Positions 24,316 to 32,333 of a stretch of 64,000 nt of DNA are shown piece after piece. The translations under genes and the position numbers were made by a program. The notes below the pieces were generated by a model, which worked only from the letters and a program-made list of their open reading frames with translations, searched no databases and had not been told where the DNA came from. Numbering within the stretch: the stretch's first letter is position 1; the number at the start of each line of letters is the position of its first letter. This DNA is from Cellulomonas humilata (GTDB taxonomy: Bacteria > Actinomycetota > Actinomycetes > Actinomycetales > Cellulomonadaceae), in assembly GCF_013359775.1 (NCBI RefSeq), contig NZ_JABMCI010000071.1, positions 248,001 to 312,000 on the forward strand. The letters run 5' to 3'.

Positions 24316-25411
24316 GCCGGTGACGTGGCCGCAGGCGCTCGCCTGGCGGATGCGGCGACAGCTGCTGGACCCGGTCGCCGACGTGTCGGCCACCGACGTG
24401 GTGCGGGCGCTGGGCGCTGTCGCCGCGCAGAGCGACGCCACGACGGAGCTGGCGCTCGGCGCCCGGCAGCTGCGTCCGCGGCCGGGCGAGCTGGTCCACG
24501 CGATCTCCGACGGCATGCTCGTCCGCACGTTCGCGTTCCGCGGCGCGGTCCATGTGGCGACGCCCGAGGACGCCGGCGTCTTCCTCGCGCTGCGCGCCTC
24601 CAGCCGGATGTGGGAGCTGCCCAGCTGGCAGACCTACTACGGGCTCACCCCGTCGGACTGGCCCGCGTTCCGGCAGGCGGTCCGCGACGCCCTCGCCGAC
24701 GGGCCGCTGACGCCCGACGACCTCGGGGAGACGCTCACCGCCGAGCCCGCGTTTCGCCACCTCCAGAAGGTCTTCGCCGACAACCCGTGGACCCTGCTCA
24801 AGGCGCTCGCGTGGCAGGGCGACCTGTGCTTCGGTCCGGCGCGAGACGGCCAGGCGACGCTGCAGCGGCTGGACGGCAACCCCGGCTGGAGCGGGCTCGT
24901 GGAGGTCGACGTCGCAGGACCGCGTGCCGTCGAGTCCTACGTCCGGGCGTACGGGCCGACGACCCCCGCGCACCTCCAGTACTGGCTCGGCGAGGGTCTG
25001 GGCGTCCGGCGCGGGCACCTCCGGACCTGGATCGCCGGCCTCGGGGAGCAGCTGGCCTCCGTCGAGGTGGAGGGCGAACCGGCACTCGTCCTGCGCGAGG
25101 ACGTCGAGGAGCTGACCGCGGCTGGCCCGTCGACGACGGTCCGCCTGCTGCCGCGGTACGACCAGTGGGTGCTCGGGCCGGGCACCGCCGACCCGCACGT
25201 CGTGCCCGTCGCCCAGCGCGCTGCGATCAGCCGCGGGGCCAACCTTGCGGTGGTCGGGGGTGTCGTGCGCGGGACGTGGTCGCAGTCCGACGACGAGGTC
25301 GCCGTGGCGTGGTTCGAGGACGCCCCCGCGCGTGCGGCGGTCGAGCGCGAGGTCGAGCGGCTGTCGACGGTTATCGGCAGGCCGCTGCGCCTGGTCGCGG
25401 ACCCGCGCTGA
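24305..25411 (+). CDS. Winged-helix DNA-binding (HTH_42 / AlkZ-like) protein
   Basis: A 368-residue protein of the HTH_42 family, made of tandem winged-helix domains and related to the DNA glycosylases AlkZ/YcaQ. Indicative segments are L-A-W-R-M-R-R-Q near the N-terminus, L-V-R-T-F-A-F-R-G-A-V-H-V-A, and L-P-R-Y-D-Q-W-V-L-G in the last third. Catalytic motifs of interstrand-crosslink glycosylases could not be confirmed, so a repair role is only possible. GTG at 24305 lies inside the end of the DHFR-like gene, which implies coupled translation. Confidence 0.82.
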   Translation: MPPEPVTWPQALAWRMRRQLLDPVADVSATDVVRALGAVAAQSDATTELALGARQLRPRPGELVHAISDGMLVRTFAFRGAVHVATPEDAGVFLALRASSRMWELPSWQTYYGLTPSDWPAFRQAVRDALADGPLTPDDLGETLTAEPAFRHLQKVFADNPWTLLKALAWQGDLCFGPARDGQATLQRLDGNPGWSGLVEVDVAGPRAVESYVRAYGPTTPAHLQYWLGEGLGVRRGHLRTWIAGLGEQLASVEVEGEPALVLREDVEELTAAGPSTTVRLLPRYDQWVLGPGTADPHVVPVAQRAAISRGANLAVVGGVVRGTWSQSDDEVAVAWFEDAPARAAVEREVERLSTVIGRPLRLVADPR

Positions 25412-25525
25412 GCCGGCGGAGCACGCTGCTGGCGCAACCGAGGGCCGCGTTGCTAGCGTCCGCGTGCCGCACAGGTGCGCGGGGGCGACCGCTGCCCATC
25501 GACTTCGACGAGTAGGGACTGCCCC

Positions 25526-26884
25526 ATGAGCATCGGATGGCGTCTGCACGGTGACGGACGGACGGTTCCCGTCGGCGAGGTCGTCGCACCCGACGAGCGC
25601 CTGAGCTGGCCGCGGACCATCGGCATCGGCATGCAGCACGTCGTGGCGATGTTCGGCGCCACGTTCCTGGTCCCGCTGCTCACCGGCTTCTCGCCGGCGA
25701 CGACCCTGTTCTTCTCCGCGGTCGGCACCGTGGTGTTCCTGCTGATCACGCGCAACAAGCTGCCGAGCTACCTGGGTTCCTCGTTCGCGTTCATCGCACC
25801 CATCGCGGCAGCGACCGCCACCGGCGGGCAGTCGGTGGCGCTCGGCGGCATCGTCGTGGTCGGCGTGCTGCTCGCCGCCATCGGCGCCGTGGTGCACGTC
25901 GCCGGGTCGGGGTGGATCGACACGCTCATGCCGCCCGTCGTCACGGGCACGATCGTCGCGCTCATCGGCCTGAACCTCGCCCCGGTCGCGTGGGGGACGT
26001 GCTCGCAGAGCGTCGTCGACGGGGAGATCGTCGAGACGTGCAGCAACGGCTTCCGTGCGGCGCCGATCACCGCGCTGGGCACGCTGCTCGCGATCATCCT
26101 GTGCACAGTGCTGTTCCGCGGCATCCTCGGGCGGCTCTCGATCCTGGTCGGCGTCCTGGTCGGCTACGCGGTCGCCAACCTGCGCGGCGAGGTCGACTTC
26201 TCCGGCGTGCGCGCCGCCGACTGGGTCGGCTTCCCCCAGTTCCTCGCGCCGACGTTCGACATCGCCGTGCTCGGGCTGTTCGTCCCGGTGGTGCTCGTCC
26301 TGGTGGCCGAGAACATCGGTCACGTGAAGTCCGTCGCCGCCATGACCGGACACGACATGGACCCGCTGGCCGGCCGCGCCCTGTTCTCCGACGGCATCGC
26401 GACCACCCTGGCCGGGCTCGGCGGCGGCTCGGGCACCACCACCTACGCCGAGAACATCGGCGTCATGGCCGCCACCAAGGTCTACTCCACGGCCGCGTAC
26501 TGGGTCGCCGCGGCCACGGCCCTGGTGCTCTCCCTGTCGCCGAAGTTCGGTGCGGTGGTCGCCTCGATCCCCGCCGGGGTGCTCGGCGGCGCGACGACGG
26601 TCCTCTACGGGATGATCGGCATCCTGGGCGCCAGGATCTGGGTGCAGAACCGGGTCGACTTCTCCGACCCGAAGAACCTCACGACGGCTGCCGTCGCGCT
26701 GGTCATCGGCATCGCCAACTTCACCTGGGCGCCGGGCGACCTCGTCTTCGGCGGGATCGCACTGGGCACCGCCGCCGCGCTGATCATCTACCACCTGATG
26801 CGTGTGCTGGCCGACTGGCGCGGCACCAGCCAGGAGCCCGCGTCCCCGGCGTCCGTCCCCGCAGTCGACCCGGTCGACAGGTAG
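25526..26884 (+). CDS. NCS2 family uracil/xanthine permease
   Basis: A 452-residue nucleobase:cation symporter-2 with about 14 membrane spans. Landmarks: M-Q-H-V-V-A-M-F-G-A-T near 40, a substrate-site glutamate in L-V-A-E-N-I-G-H, the G-G-G-S-G-T-T-T-Y-A-E-N-I-G loop, and the Pro/Gly-rich F-T-W-A-P-G-D-L end. The A-E-N-I-G-H form is closer to UraA/uracil carriers than to xanthine carriers, but specificity is not certain. ATG 25526 follows AGTAGG by ten bases. No purine or uracil riboswitch was found in the 114-bp upstream gap. A GC hairpin lies 6 bp past the stop. Confidence 0.88.
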   Translation: MSIGWRLHGDGRTVPVGEVVAPDERLSWPRTIGIGMQHVVAMFGATFLVPLLTGFSPATTLFFSAVGTVVFLLITRNKLPSYLGSSFAFIAPIAAATATGGQSVALGGIVVVGVLLAAIGAVVHVAGSGWIDTLMPPVVTGTIVALIGLNLAPVAWGTCSQSVVDGEIVETCSNGFRAAPITALGTLLAIILCTVLFRGILGRLSILVGVLVGYAVANLRGEVDFSGVRAADWVGFPQFLAPTFDIAVLGLFVPVVLVLVAENIGHVKSVAAMTGHDMDPLAGRALFSDGIATTLAGLGGGSGTTTYAENIGVMAATKVYSTAAYWVAAATALVLSLSPKFGAVVASIPAGVLGGATTVLYGMIGILGARIWVQNRVDFSDPKNLTTAAVALVIGIANFTWAPGDLVFGGIALGTAAALIIYHLMRVLADWRGTSQEPASPASVPAVDPVDR

Positions 26885-26890
26885 CCGGTC

Positions 26891-26905
26891 CGCGGGCGTC
26901 CCGCG
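26891..26905 (+). terminator. Short GC hairpin after the nucleobase permease
   Basis: CGCGGG-CGT-CCCGCG begins 7 bases after the permease stop. The stem is 6 bp with a 3-nt loop and no T-run, as common in high-GC actinobacteria. Confidence 0.4.
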
Positions 26906-26925
26906 TCCGGATCGCGAGACCGGAG

Positions 26926-26939
26926 GTGACGTACGTCAC
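26926..26939. promoter_or_regulatory. Perfect 14-bp palindrome in the gap before a small membrane protein
   Basis: GTGACGTACGTCAC is self-complementary over all 14 bases and lies about 85 bp upstream of the small membrane protein. It looks like a dimeric-regulator operator; the protein that binds it is unknown. Confidence 0.4.
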
Positions 26940-27022
26940 GGGCTGCCTCATCCTGTCGGGACGTCGACATCGAGGCCGGCGTGGGGCCGGCACCGCGCCG
27001 GACCAGAGCCGGACGGTCAACG

Positions 27023-27220
27023 ATGACGAACCCGCGCCTGATCGCCCTGTTCACCGTCCCGGCTGTCGCGTTCGCGCTCCTCGTGTCGCTGGTCGCGTCC
27101 CACGAGCAGCTCTGGACCTCCTGGCCCGGCACCGCCGTGCGGTTCGGGGGGGTCGTCATCGTCGCGGTCGGGCTGTACGCGCTCGCCGCCCGCCTGGACC
27201 GCCGGGCGCCCACCCGCTGA
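27023..27220 (+). CDS. Small two-helix membrane protein
   Basis: A 65-residue protein with two hydrophobic segments (about 5-24 and 36-56) separated by S-H-E-Q-L-W-T-S-W-P and a basic C-terminus D-R-R-A-P-T-R, suggesting N-in, C-in topology. ATG 27023 has a weak GGACGG about 8 bp upstream. The frame is open 14 codons further but those residues are Arg/Pro-rich shadow. No family recognised. A long imperfect hairpin directly follows the stop. Confidence 0.55.
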   Translation: MTNPRLIALFTVPAVAFALLVSLVASHEQLWTSWPGTAVRFGGVVIVAVGLYALAARLDRRAPTR

Positions 27221-27230
27221 CCCGGCCCCG

Positions 27231-27281
27231 GACGAAGAATGCCCCCGGTCCGCGTCTCCGCAGATCAGGGGCACTTTCGTC
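27231..27281. terminator. Bidirectional hairpin between the small membrane protein and tRNA-Leu
   Basis: GACGAA (27231-27236) pairs with TTCGTC (27276-27281), and TGCCCC (27240-27245) pairs with GGGGCA (27268-27273). Together they give a 12-bp interrupted stem that starts 11 bp after the plus-strand stop and 15 bp after the minus-strand tRNA end. Confidence 0.55.
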
Positions 27282-27295
27282 GCTGTCTCAACGAG

Positions 27296-27378
27296 TGTCC
27301 GGAAAGGGACTTGAACCCTCACGCCCGTTAGGGCACTAGCACCTCAAGCTAGCGCGTCTGCCATTCCGCCACCCGGAC
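27296..27378 (-). tRNA. tRNA-Leu, anticodon GAG
   Basis: Class II tRNA of about 83 nt. The acceptor arms GTCCGGG and TCCGGAC pair with one G-U. The D-arm region is GCGGAATGGCAGACGC. The anticodon stem CTAGC/GCTAG encloses the loop TTGAGGT, giving anticodon GAG for CUC/CUU codons. A long variable arm (GCCC-TAAC-GGGC core) and a T-arm with GTTCAAGTC follow. The discriminator base is A and the CCA tail is not encoded. The gene is transcribed toward a hairpin that can act as terminator. Confidence 0.95.
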
Positions 27379-27524
27379 AGGTGGACCGCAGGGCACCCGG
27401 AGGCGCCCTCAGGTGCGGCAAAAAAGATAGCACGGCGCGGCGGGCGAGCACGCATCGGCCCCCCGGGGCAGACTGACGGCAGACGCCGAGACAGCAACCC
27501 CTCGGCCGCGAAGCGGGGAGCCCG

Positions 27525-28751
27525 ATGACCGACACCAGCACCTCGACGGGACGGGCTCCTGCCAGCCCTACGGCGCGGAAGGTTGCCGGTGCGCGCCGCA
27601 ACCCGAGCGCCTACGGCACGGAGCACACGGCCCCTCGCTGGTTGCGCGGTGCGGCCGGTGTGTCGTGGCGGCTGCTCGTGGTCATCGCGATGGTGGGGCT
27701 CATCTTCTACGCCACCTCCAAGGTGCAGCTGCTGTTCATCGCCGTGTTCCTCGCGTTCGTGTTCACCGCGGTGCTGCGGCCGGTCGTCGACTTCCTCGCG
27801 CGGTGGATCCCCCGCGGGCTCGCCACGGCGCTGGGCATCCTCGGCGGGATCGTGTTCTTCCTCGGGCTGCTGACGTACGTCGGCTACTCGATCGCGAACC
27901 AGTGGACCGACCTGACCAAGCAGTTCAGCGACGGCATCGACCAGATCACCGAGTTCCTGGAGAACGGCCCGCTGCCGTTCACCATCACCAACGACCAGAT
28001 CGCCGAGTGGATCAGCAACGGTCAGCAGTGGGTGCAGGAGCACGCCGGGGACCTGGCCGGTCAGGCGGCTGCGGGAGCCGGTTCGGTGGTCGAGGTGTTC
28101 ACGGCCCTGGCGCTCGCAATCTTCTGCACGGTGTTCTTCCTGGCGCGGGGCCGCGAGATGTGGACCTGGTTCCTCAACCAGCTGCCGACCCGCGTGCGCG
28201 AGAGCTGGAAGACGGCCGGTGGCGCCGGCTGGTACACGTTCTCCGGGTACACCCGCGGCACGGTGATCATCGCGGTCACGGACGGCATGCTCGCGTTCAT
28301 CCTGCTGAGCATCCTGCGCGTGCCCCTGTCGGCGCCGCTCGCCGTGCTGGTGTTCATCGGTGCGTTCATCCCGCTGATCGGTGCGCCGCTGGCGATGGTC
28401 ATCGCGATGATCGTGGCGCTCGCTGCGAACGGTCTGCTCTCGGCCGCGATCGTCGGTATCGGCATCGCCCTGATCGGCCAGTTCGAGGGGCACATCCTGC
28501 AGCCGATCGTGATGGGCAAGCAGGTGTCCATCCATCCGGTCGTCATCGCGCTCGCCGTCACCGCGGGAACCCTGACCGCCGGCATCCTCGGTGCGGTCAT
28601 CTCGGTGCCGCTCGTGGCGGTGTGCTGGGCGATCTTCTCCCGGCTGCGGACGCTGGACCCTCCGATGGAGGAGGACGAGTCCGACGACGACGTCGAACCG
28701 GTCGACTCGGTCGAGGAGATCGACGACGACGAGGCCGTCAAGCAGCCCTGA
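27525..28751 (+). CDS. AI-2E family membrane transporter
   Basis: A 408-residue polytopic protein of the AI-2 exporter (TqsA/YdiK) family. It has a 45-residue basic N-terminal tail, a first helix pair around 47-105, a large loop with T-D-L-T-K-Q-F-S-D-G-I-D, and the conserved C-terminal block F-I-P-L-I-G-A-P-L-A near 285 and E-G-H-I-L-Q-P-I-V-M-G near 325. The last 40 residues are very acidic. Members are now thought to include ion or small-molecule exporters, so AI-2 transport should not be assumed. ATG 27525 has GGGGAG three to four bases upstream, rather close. It converges with dnaE2, 3 bp between stops. Confidence 0.88.
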   Translation: MTDTSTSTGRAPASPTARKVAGARRNPSAYGTEHTAPRWLRGAAGVSWRLLVVIAMVGLIFYATSKVQLLFIAVFLAFVFTAVLRPVVDFLARWIPRGLATALGILGGIVFFLGLLTYVGYSIANQWTDLTKQFSDGIDQITEFLENGPLPFTITNDQIAEWISNGQQWVQEHAGDLAGQAAAGAGSVVEVFTALALAIFCTVFFLARGREMWTWFLNQLPTRVRESWKTAGGAGWYTFSGYTRGTVIIAVTDGMLAFILLSILRVPLSAPLAVLVFIGAFIPLIGAPLAMVIAMIVALAANGLLSAAIVGIGIALIGQFEGHILQPIVMGKQVSIHPVVIALAVTAGTLTAGILGAVISVPLVAVCWAIFSRLRTLDPPMEEDESDDDVEPVDSVEEIDDDEAVKQP

Positions 28752-28754
28752 GCC

Positions 28755-31700
28755 TCAGCGGAAGTCGCGCGACGTCGACCTGACCTTCAACGACATCGCG
28801 GCCAGGTGCTCGGCCACCAGGTTGGTGGCCCCGTCCGACCGTTCCAGCCGCCCGCGGACCACCATCGCGCGCGACGTGCGGGCGACCTTGCGGAACTTCT
28901 GCCACAACCCCGCCGAGCAGATGACGTTGAGCAGCCCGGTCTCGTCCTCGAGGGACAGGAACGTGATCCCACCGGCCGTCCCCGGTCGCTGCCGGTGGGT
29001 GACGACCCCGGCGACGGCCACCCGCCGGCCGATCACGTGCGTGTACGCCTGCTCGACCCGCAGGACGCCTGCCGCATCGAGCCCGTCGCGCACGAACTGC
29101 GTCGGGTAGGAGTCGACGGACACCCCCGTGGCCCACACGTCCGCCGTGGCGATCTCGACGTCGCTGAGCCCGGGCAGCATGGGGGCGCTGACCCCCACCG
29201 AGACCCCCGGCAGCGTGTCCGGTCCCTCCTGCGCGAGCGCACCAGCCGCCCAGAGTGCCTCTCGGCGCGTGACTCCCAGGCTGTCGAGCGCCCCGGCCGT
29301 GGCGAGCGCCTCGAGCTGCGCGGTCGACAGCTGCACCCGCCGCACCAGCTGTCGCAGGTCCGCGAACGGGCCGTGCGCGCGGCGCTCGTCGACCACCCGC
29401 TGCGCGACGTCCTCCCCCACCGACCGCACCGACGCCAGCCCCAGCCGGACCGCGAGCGACCGGTCGCCGTTCCCCGTGCGCACCCCTGGCGCGGTGACCG
29501 GTCCGGTCCCGCTGGGGGTCGGCACCAGCCGCGGCTCACCGTCCGCCCGCGTCGGACCCAGGCGCTCGACGCACGCCTGCACGTCGGAGGCCTGCACGTC
29601 CGGGCGCAGCACCTCCAGGCCGTGCCGGCGGGCGTCGGCGGCCAGGCTCTGCGGCGAGTAGAAGCCCATCGGCTGCGCCGCCAGCAGCCCCGCGTAGAAC
29701 GCCGCCGGGTGGTACACCTTCAGCCACGCGCTGGCGTAGACCAGGAACGCGAACGAGTAGGCGTGCGACTCGGGGAACCCGAAGTCGGCGAACGCCTTGA
29801 GCTTGTCGAAGATCTGGGTGCCGGTCTCGGCGTCGATCCCGTGCTTCGCCATGCCGGACATCAACCGCCCGCGCATCGCCTCCATGCGCTCGGTCGACCG
29901 CTTGGAGCCCATCGCCCGGCGCAGCTGGTCGGCCTCCGCCGGGGTGAAGTCGGCGACGTCGATGGCCATCTGCATGAGCTGCTCCTGGAACAGCGGCACG
30001 CCCTTGGTCTTGGCCAGCGACTTCTCCAGCAGCGGGTGCAGGTAGGTGACCGGTTGGCGGCCGTGCGCGCGCTCGATGTACGGGTGCACGGAGCCGCCCT
30101 GGATGGGACCGGGGCGGATGAGGGCGACCTCGATGACGATGTCGTAGAACGTGCGCGGCTGGAGGCGCGGCAGCGTGCCCATCTGCGCGCGCGACTCCAC
30201 CTGGAACACCCCGACGGTGTCCGCGGCGCTGAGCAGGTCGTACACGCGCGGGTCCTCCGCGGGCAGCCCGTGCAGGTCCAGCTCCTCGCCCTCGTGGTCG
30301 CGCACCGACGTGAACCCGATGCGCAGCGCGGTGAGCATGCCGAGACCCAGCAGGTCGAACTTCACCAGCCCCGCGTCCGCGCAGTCCTCCTTGTCCCACT
30401 GGAGCACCGTGCGCCCCGGCATCCGCGCCCACTCCACCGGGCACACCTCGATCACCGGCCGGTCGCACATGACCATGCCGCCCGAGTGGATGCCGAGGTG
30501 CCGCGGCAGGCGCAGGAACCGGTCGGCCAGGTCGATGACGTGCTCGGGGATCTCGTCGAGGTCGCTGGCCGATGGGGGCCGGATCGCCGGGACGACGTCG
30601 TGCCCGTCGGCGGTGGCCATGCCCGGCGTGTCGACACCCTTCGGGGCGCGCACCACCGACGGCGGCTCCCACGTGTTCCCCCACATCGAGGCCTGCGTGC
30701 GCCGACGCACCTCGCGGGCCGTGGTGGGCACGGGACCGACGTGGTCCACGTGCGGGCGCGCCGGCCGTCCTGACGACGACGGCTTCTCGGGCGGAGGCGC
30801 GGGCGCGTCCGCCCGCAGGCTCCCCCATCGCTCGATCGACGACGCCCACGCGTCCTGCTGCCCCGCGTCGTACCCGAGCGCCCGCGCGGCGTCCCGGACG
30901 GCCGACCGCGGCCGGTAGGAGATGACGTTGGCCACCTGGGCGGCGTGCGACCGGCCGTGCTTCTCGTAGACGTACTGGATGACCTCCTCGCGGCGCGCGG
31001 ACTCGATGTCCACGTCGATGTCCGGCGGCCCGTCCCGCTCGGGCGCGAGGAACCGCTCGAACAGCAGGCCGTGCCGCACCGCGTCCACGGCCGTGACCCG
31101 CAGCGCGTAGCAGACCGCCGAGTTGGCGGCCGAGCCGCGGCCCTGCGCCAGGATCCCGTTGCGGCGGCAGAAGTCGACCAGGTCGTAGACCACGAGGAAG
31201 TACCCGGGGAAGCCGAGGTCCTCGATGACGGTCAGCTCGTGCGCCAGCTGCGCGTACGCGCCGGGCACCCGCTCCGACTCCGGCGGCCCGTACAGCTCGA
31301 GAGCACCCCGGCGTACCAGCTCGCGCAGCCACGTGGCCTCCGTGTGGCCGGGTGGGACCGGGTAGGGCGGGAGCTGGGGCGCGACGAGGGACAGGTCGAA
31401 CGCGCACTCGTCGGCCAGGTCGGCCGCTGTCACCACGGCCGACGGGTGCCGGCGGTGCAGCGCGAGCATCTCGGTGGCCGACCGCAGGTGCGCCATCGGG
31501 CCGCCGGGCAGCCAGCCGTCCAGGTCCTCCAGCGAGGAGCGCGCCCGGACGGCGGCGAGCGCGGCGGCCAGATCGGCGTCGCGCGGGGTGGCGTAGTGCA
31601 CGTTCCCCGTGGCGACGAGCGGGAGGCCGGCGTCGGCCGCGAGGTGCGCGAGGGCGTCGGCGCGGTCGGCGTCGTAGGGGTCGCCGACCGCGGTGACCTC

Positions 31701-32333
31701 GACCGCCACGTTGTCCCGGCCGAACAGCGCGACGAGCCGGTCCAGCTCGGTCCGGGCCGCTTCGACCCCGGCCGCGGTCACGCCGGTGACCCCGGACGGG
31801 TCGCCGCCCGCGAGCGCACGCCGGACCGACCCCTTGCGGCAGCCGGTGAGCACCAGCCACTGCCCGGCCGCGGTCGCCGCGAGCTCGTCGAGCCGGTAGT
31901 CCGCGGCGCCCTTCTTGCCCGTGCGCAGGTGGGCCTCCGCGATCGACCGGGACAGGGCGCGGTACCCGTCGGGGCCGCGCGCGAGCACCAGCAGGTGGGA
32001 CGCGCGCGGGTCGGGGATGCCGGTCGGCAGGTCGAGCACGGGCGGGCCTGGCGTGACCCGTGCGGCCTCCCGGGGGTGTCGCCGACCGTCCGGCGCGGGC
32101 AGGTGCAGCTCCGCCCCGAACACCGTGGGCAGCCCGACCGCCTTGGCCGCCTGCGCGAACCGCACGACGCCGTACAGCCCGTCGTGGTCGGTGAGCCCGA
32201 GCGCGCCCAGCCCGAGCCGCGACGCCTCCGCGGCGAGCTCCTCGGGCTGGCTGGCGCCGTCGAGGAAGCTGAAGGCGGAGTGCGCGTGGAGCTCGGCGTA
32301 CCGCGGAGGGAAGTGTGCAGACCGCTCAGTCAT
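28755..32333 (-). CDS. dnaE2: DnaE2, error-prone DNA polymerase III alpha-type subunit
   Basis: C-family polymerase that, with ImuA' and ImuB, carries out damage-induced mutagenesis. The 1192-residue protein has the N-terminal PHP domain (A-E-L-H-A-H-S-A-F-S-F and L-T-D-H-D-G-L), palm with P-D-I-D-V-D-I-E catalytic aspartates, fingers, tandem HhH and an OB domain near the end (V-A-V-A-G-V-V-T-H-R-Q-R). Length is that of DnaE2 rather than replicative DnaE1. ATG 32333 overlaps the end of imuB by 8 bases, so it is the third gene of a coupled operon under the SOS box at 35122. Confidence 0.95.
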   Translation of the reverse strand: MTERSAHFPPRYAELHAHSAFSFLDGASQPEELAAEASRLGLGALGLTDHDGLYGVVRFAQAAKAVGLPTVFGAELHLPAPDGRRHPREAARVTPGPPVLDLPTGIPDPRASHLLVLARGPDGYRALSRSIAEAHLRTGKKGAADYRLDELAATAAGQWLVLTGCRKGSVRRALAGGDPSGVTGVTAAGVEAARTELDRLVALFGRDNVAVEVTAVGDPYDADRADALAHLAADAGLPLVATGNVHYATPRDADLAAALAAVRARSSLEDLDGWLPGGPMAHLRSATEMLALHRRHPSAVVTAADLADECAFDLSLVAPQLPPYPVPPGHTEATWLRELVRRGALELYGPPESERVPGAYAQLAHELTVIEDLGFPGYFLVVYDLVDFCRRNGILAQGRGSAANSAVCYALRVTAVDAVRHGLLFERFLAPERDGPPDIDVDIESARREEVIQYVYEKHGRSHAAQVANVISYRPRSAVRDAARALGYDAGQQDAWASSIERWGSLRADAPAPPPEKPSSSGRPARPHVDHVGPVPTTAREVRRRTQASMWGNTWEPPSVVRAPKGVDTPGMATADGHDVVPAIRPPSASDLDEIPEHVIDLADRFLRLPRHLGIHSGGMVMCDRPVIEVCPVEWARMPGRTVLQWDKEDCADAGLVKFDLLGLGMLTALRIGFTSVRDHEGEELDLHGLPAEDPRVYDLLSAADTVGVFQVESRAQMGTLPRLQPRTFYDIVIEVALIRPGPIQGGSVHPYIERAHGRQPVTYLHPLLEKSLAKTKGVPLFQEQLMQMAIDVADFTPAEADQLRRAMGSKRSTERMEAMRGRLMSGMAKHGIDAETGTQIFDKLKAFADFGFPESHAYSFAFLVYASAWLKVYHPAAFYAGLLAAQPMGFYSPQSLAADARRHGLEVLRPDVQASDVQACVERLGPTRADGEPRLVPTPSGTGPVTAPGVRTGNGDRSLAVRLGLASVRSVGEDVAQRVVDERRAHGPFADLRQLVRRVQLSTAQLEALATAGALDSLGVTRREALWAAGALAQEGPDTLPGVSVGVSAPMLPGLSDVEIATADVWATGVSVDSYPTQFVRDGLDAAGVLRVEQAYTHVIGRRVAVAGVVTHRQRPGTAGGITFLSLEDETGLLNVICSAGLWQKFRKVARTSRAMVVRGRLERSDGATNLVAEHLAAMSLKVRSTSRDFR

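Noticed and set aside
25412-25525. A purine or uracil riboswitch in front of the nucleobase permease
   Set aside because: No conserved three-way-junction or PyrR-type anti-terminator pairing was found in the 114-bp gap.
24287-26794. An 835-codon open frame on the minus strand opposite the winged-helix and permease genes
   Set aside because: Its composition is the usual His/Arg/Gly/Asp shadow, while the plus strand carries recognisable DHFR-like, HTH_42 and NCS2 proteins.
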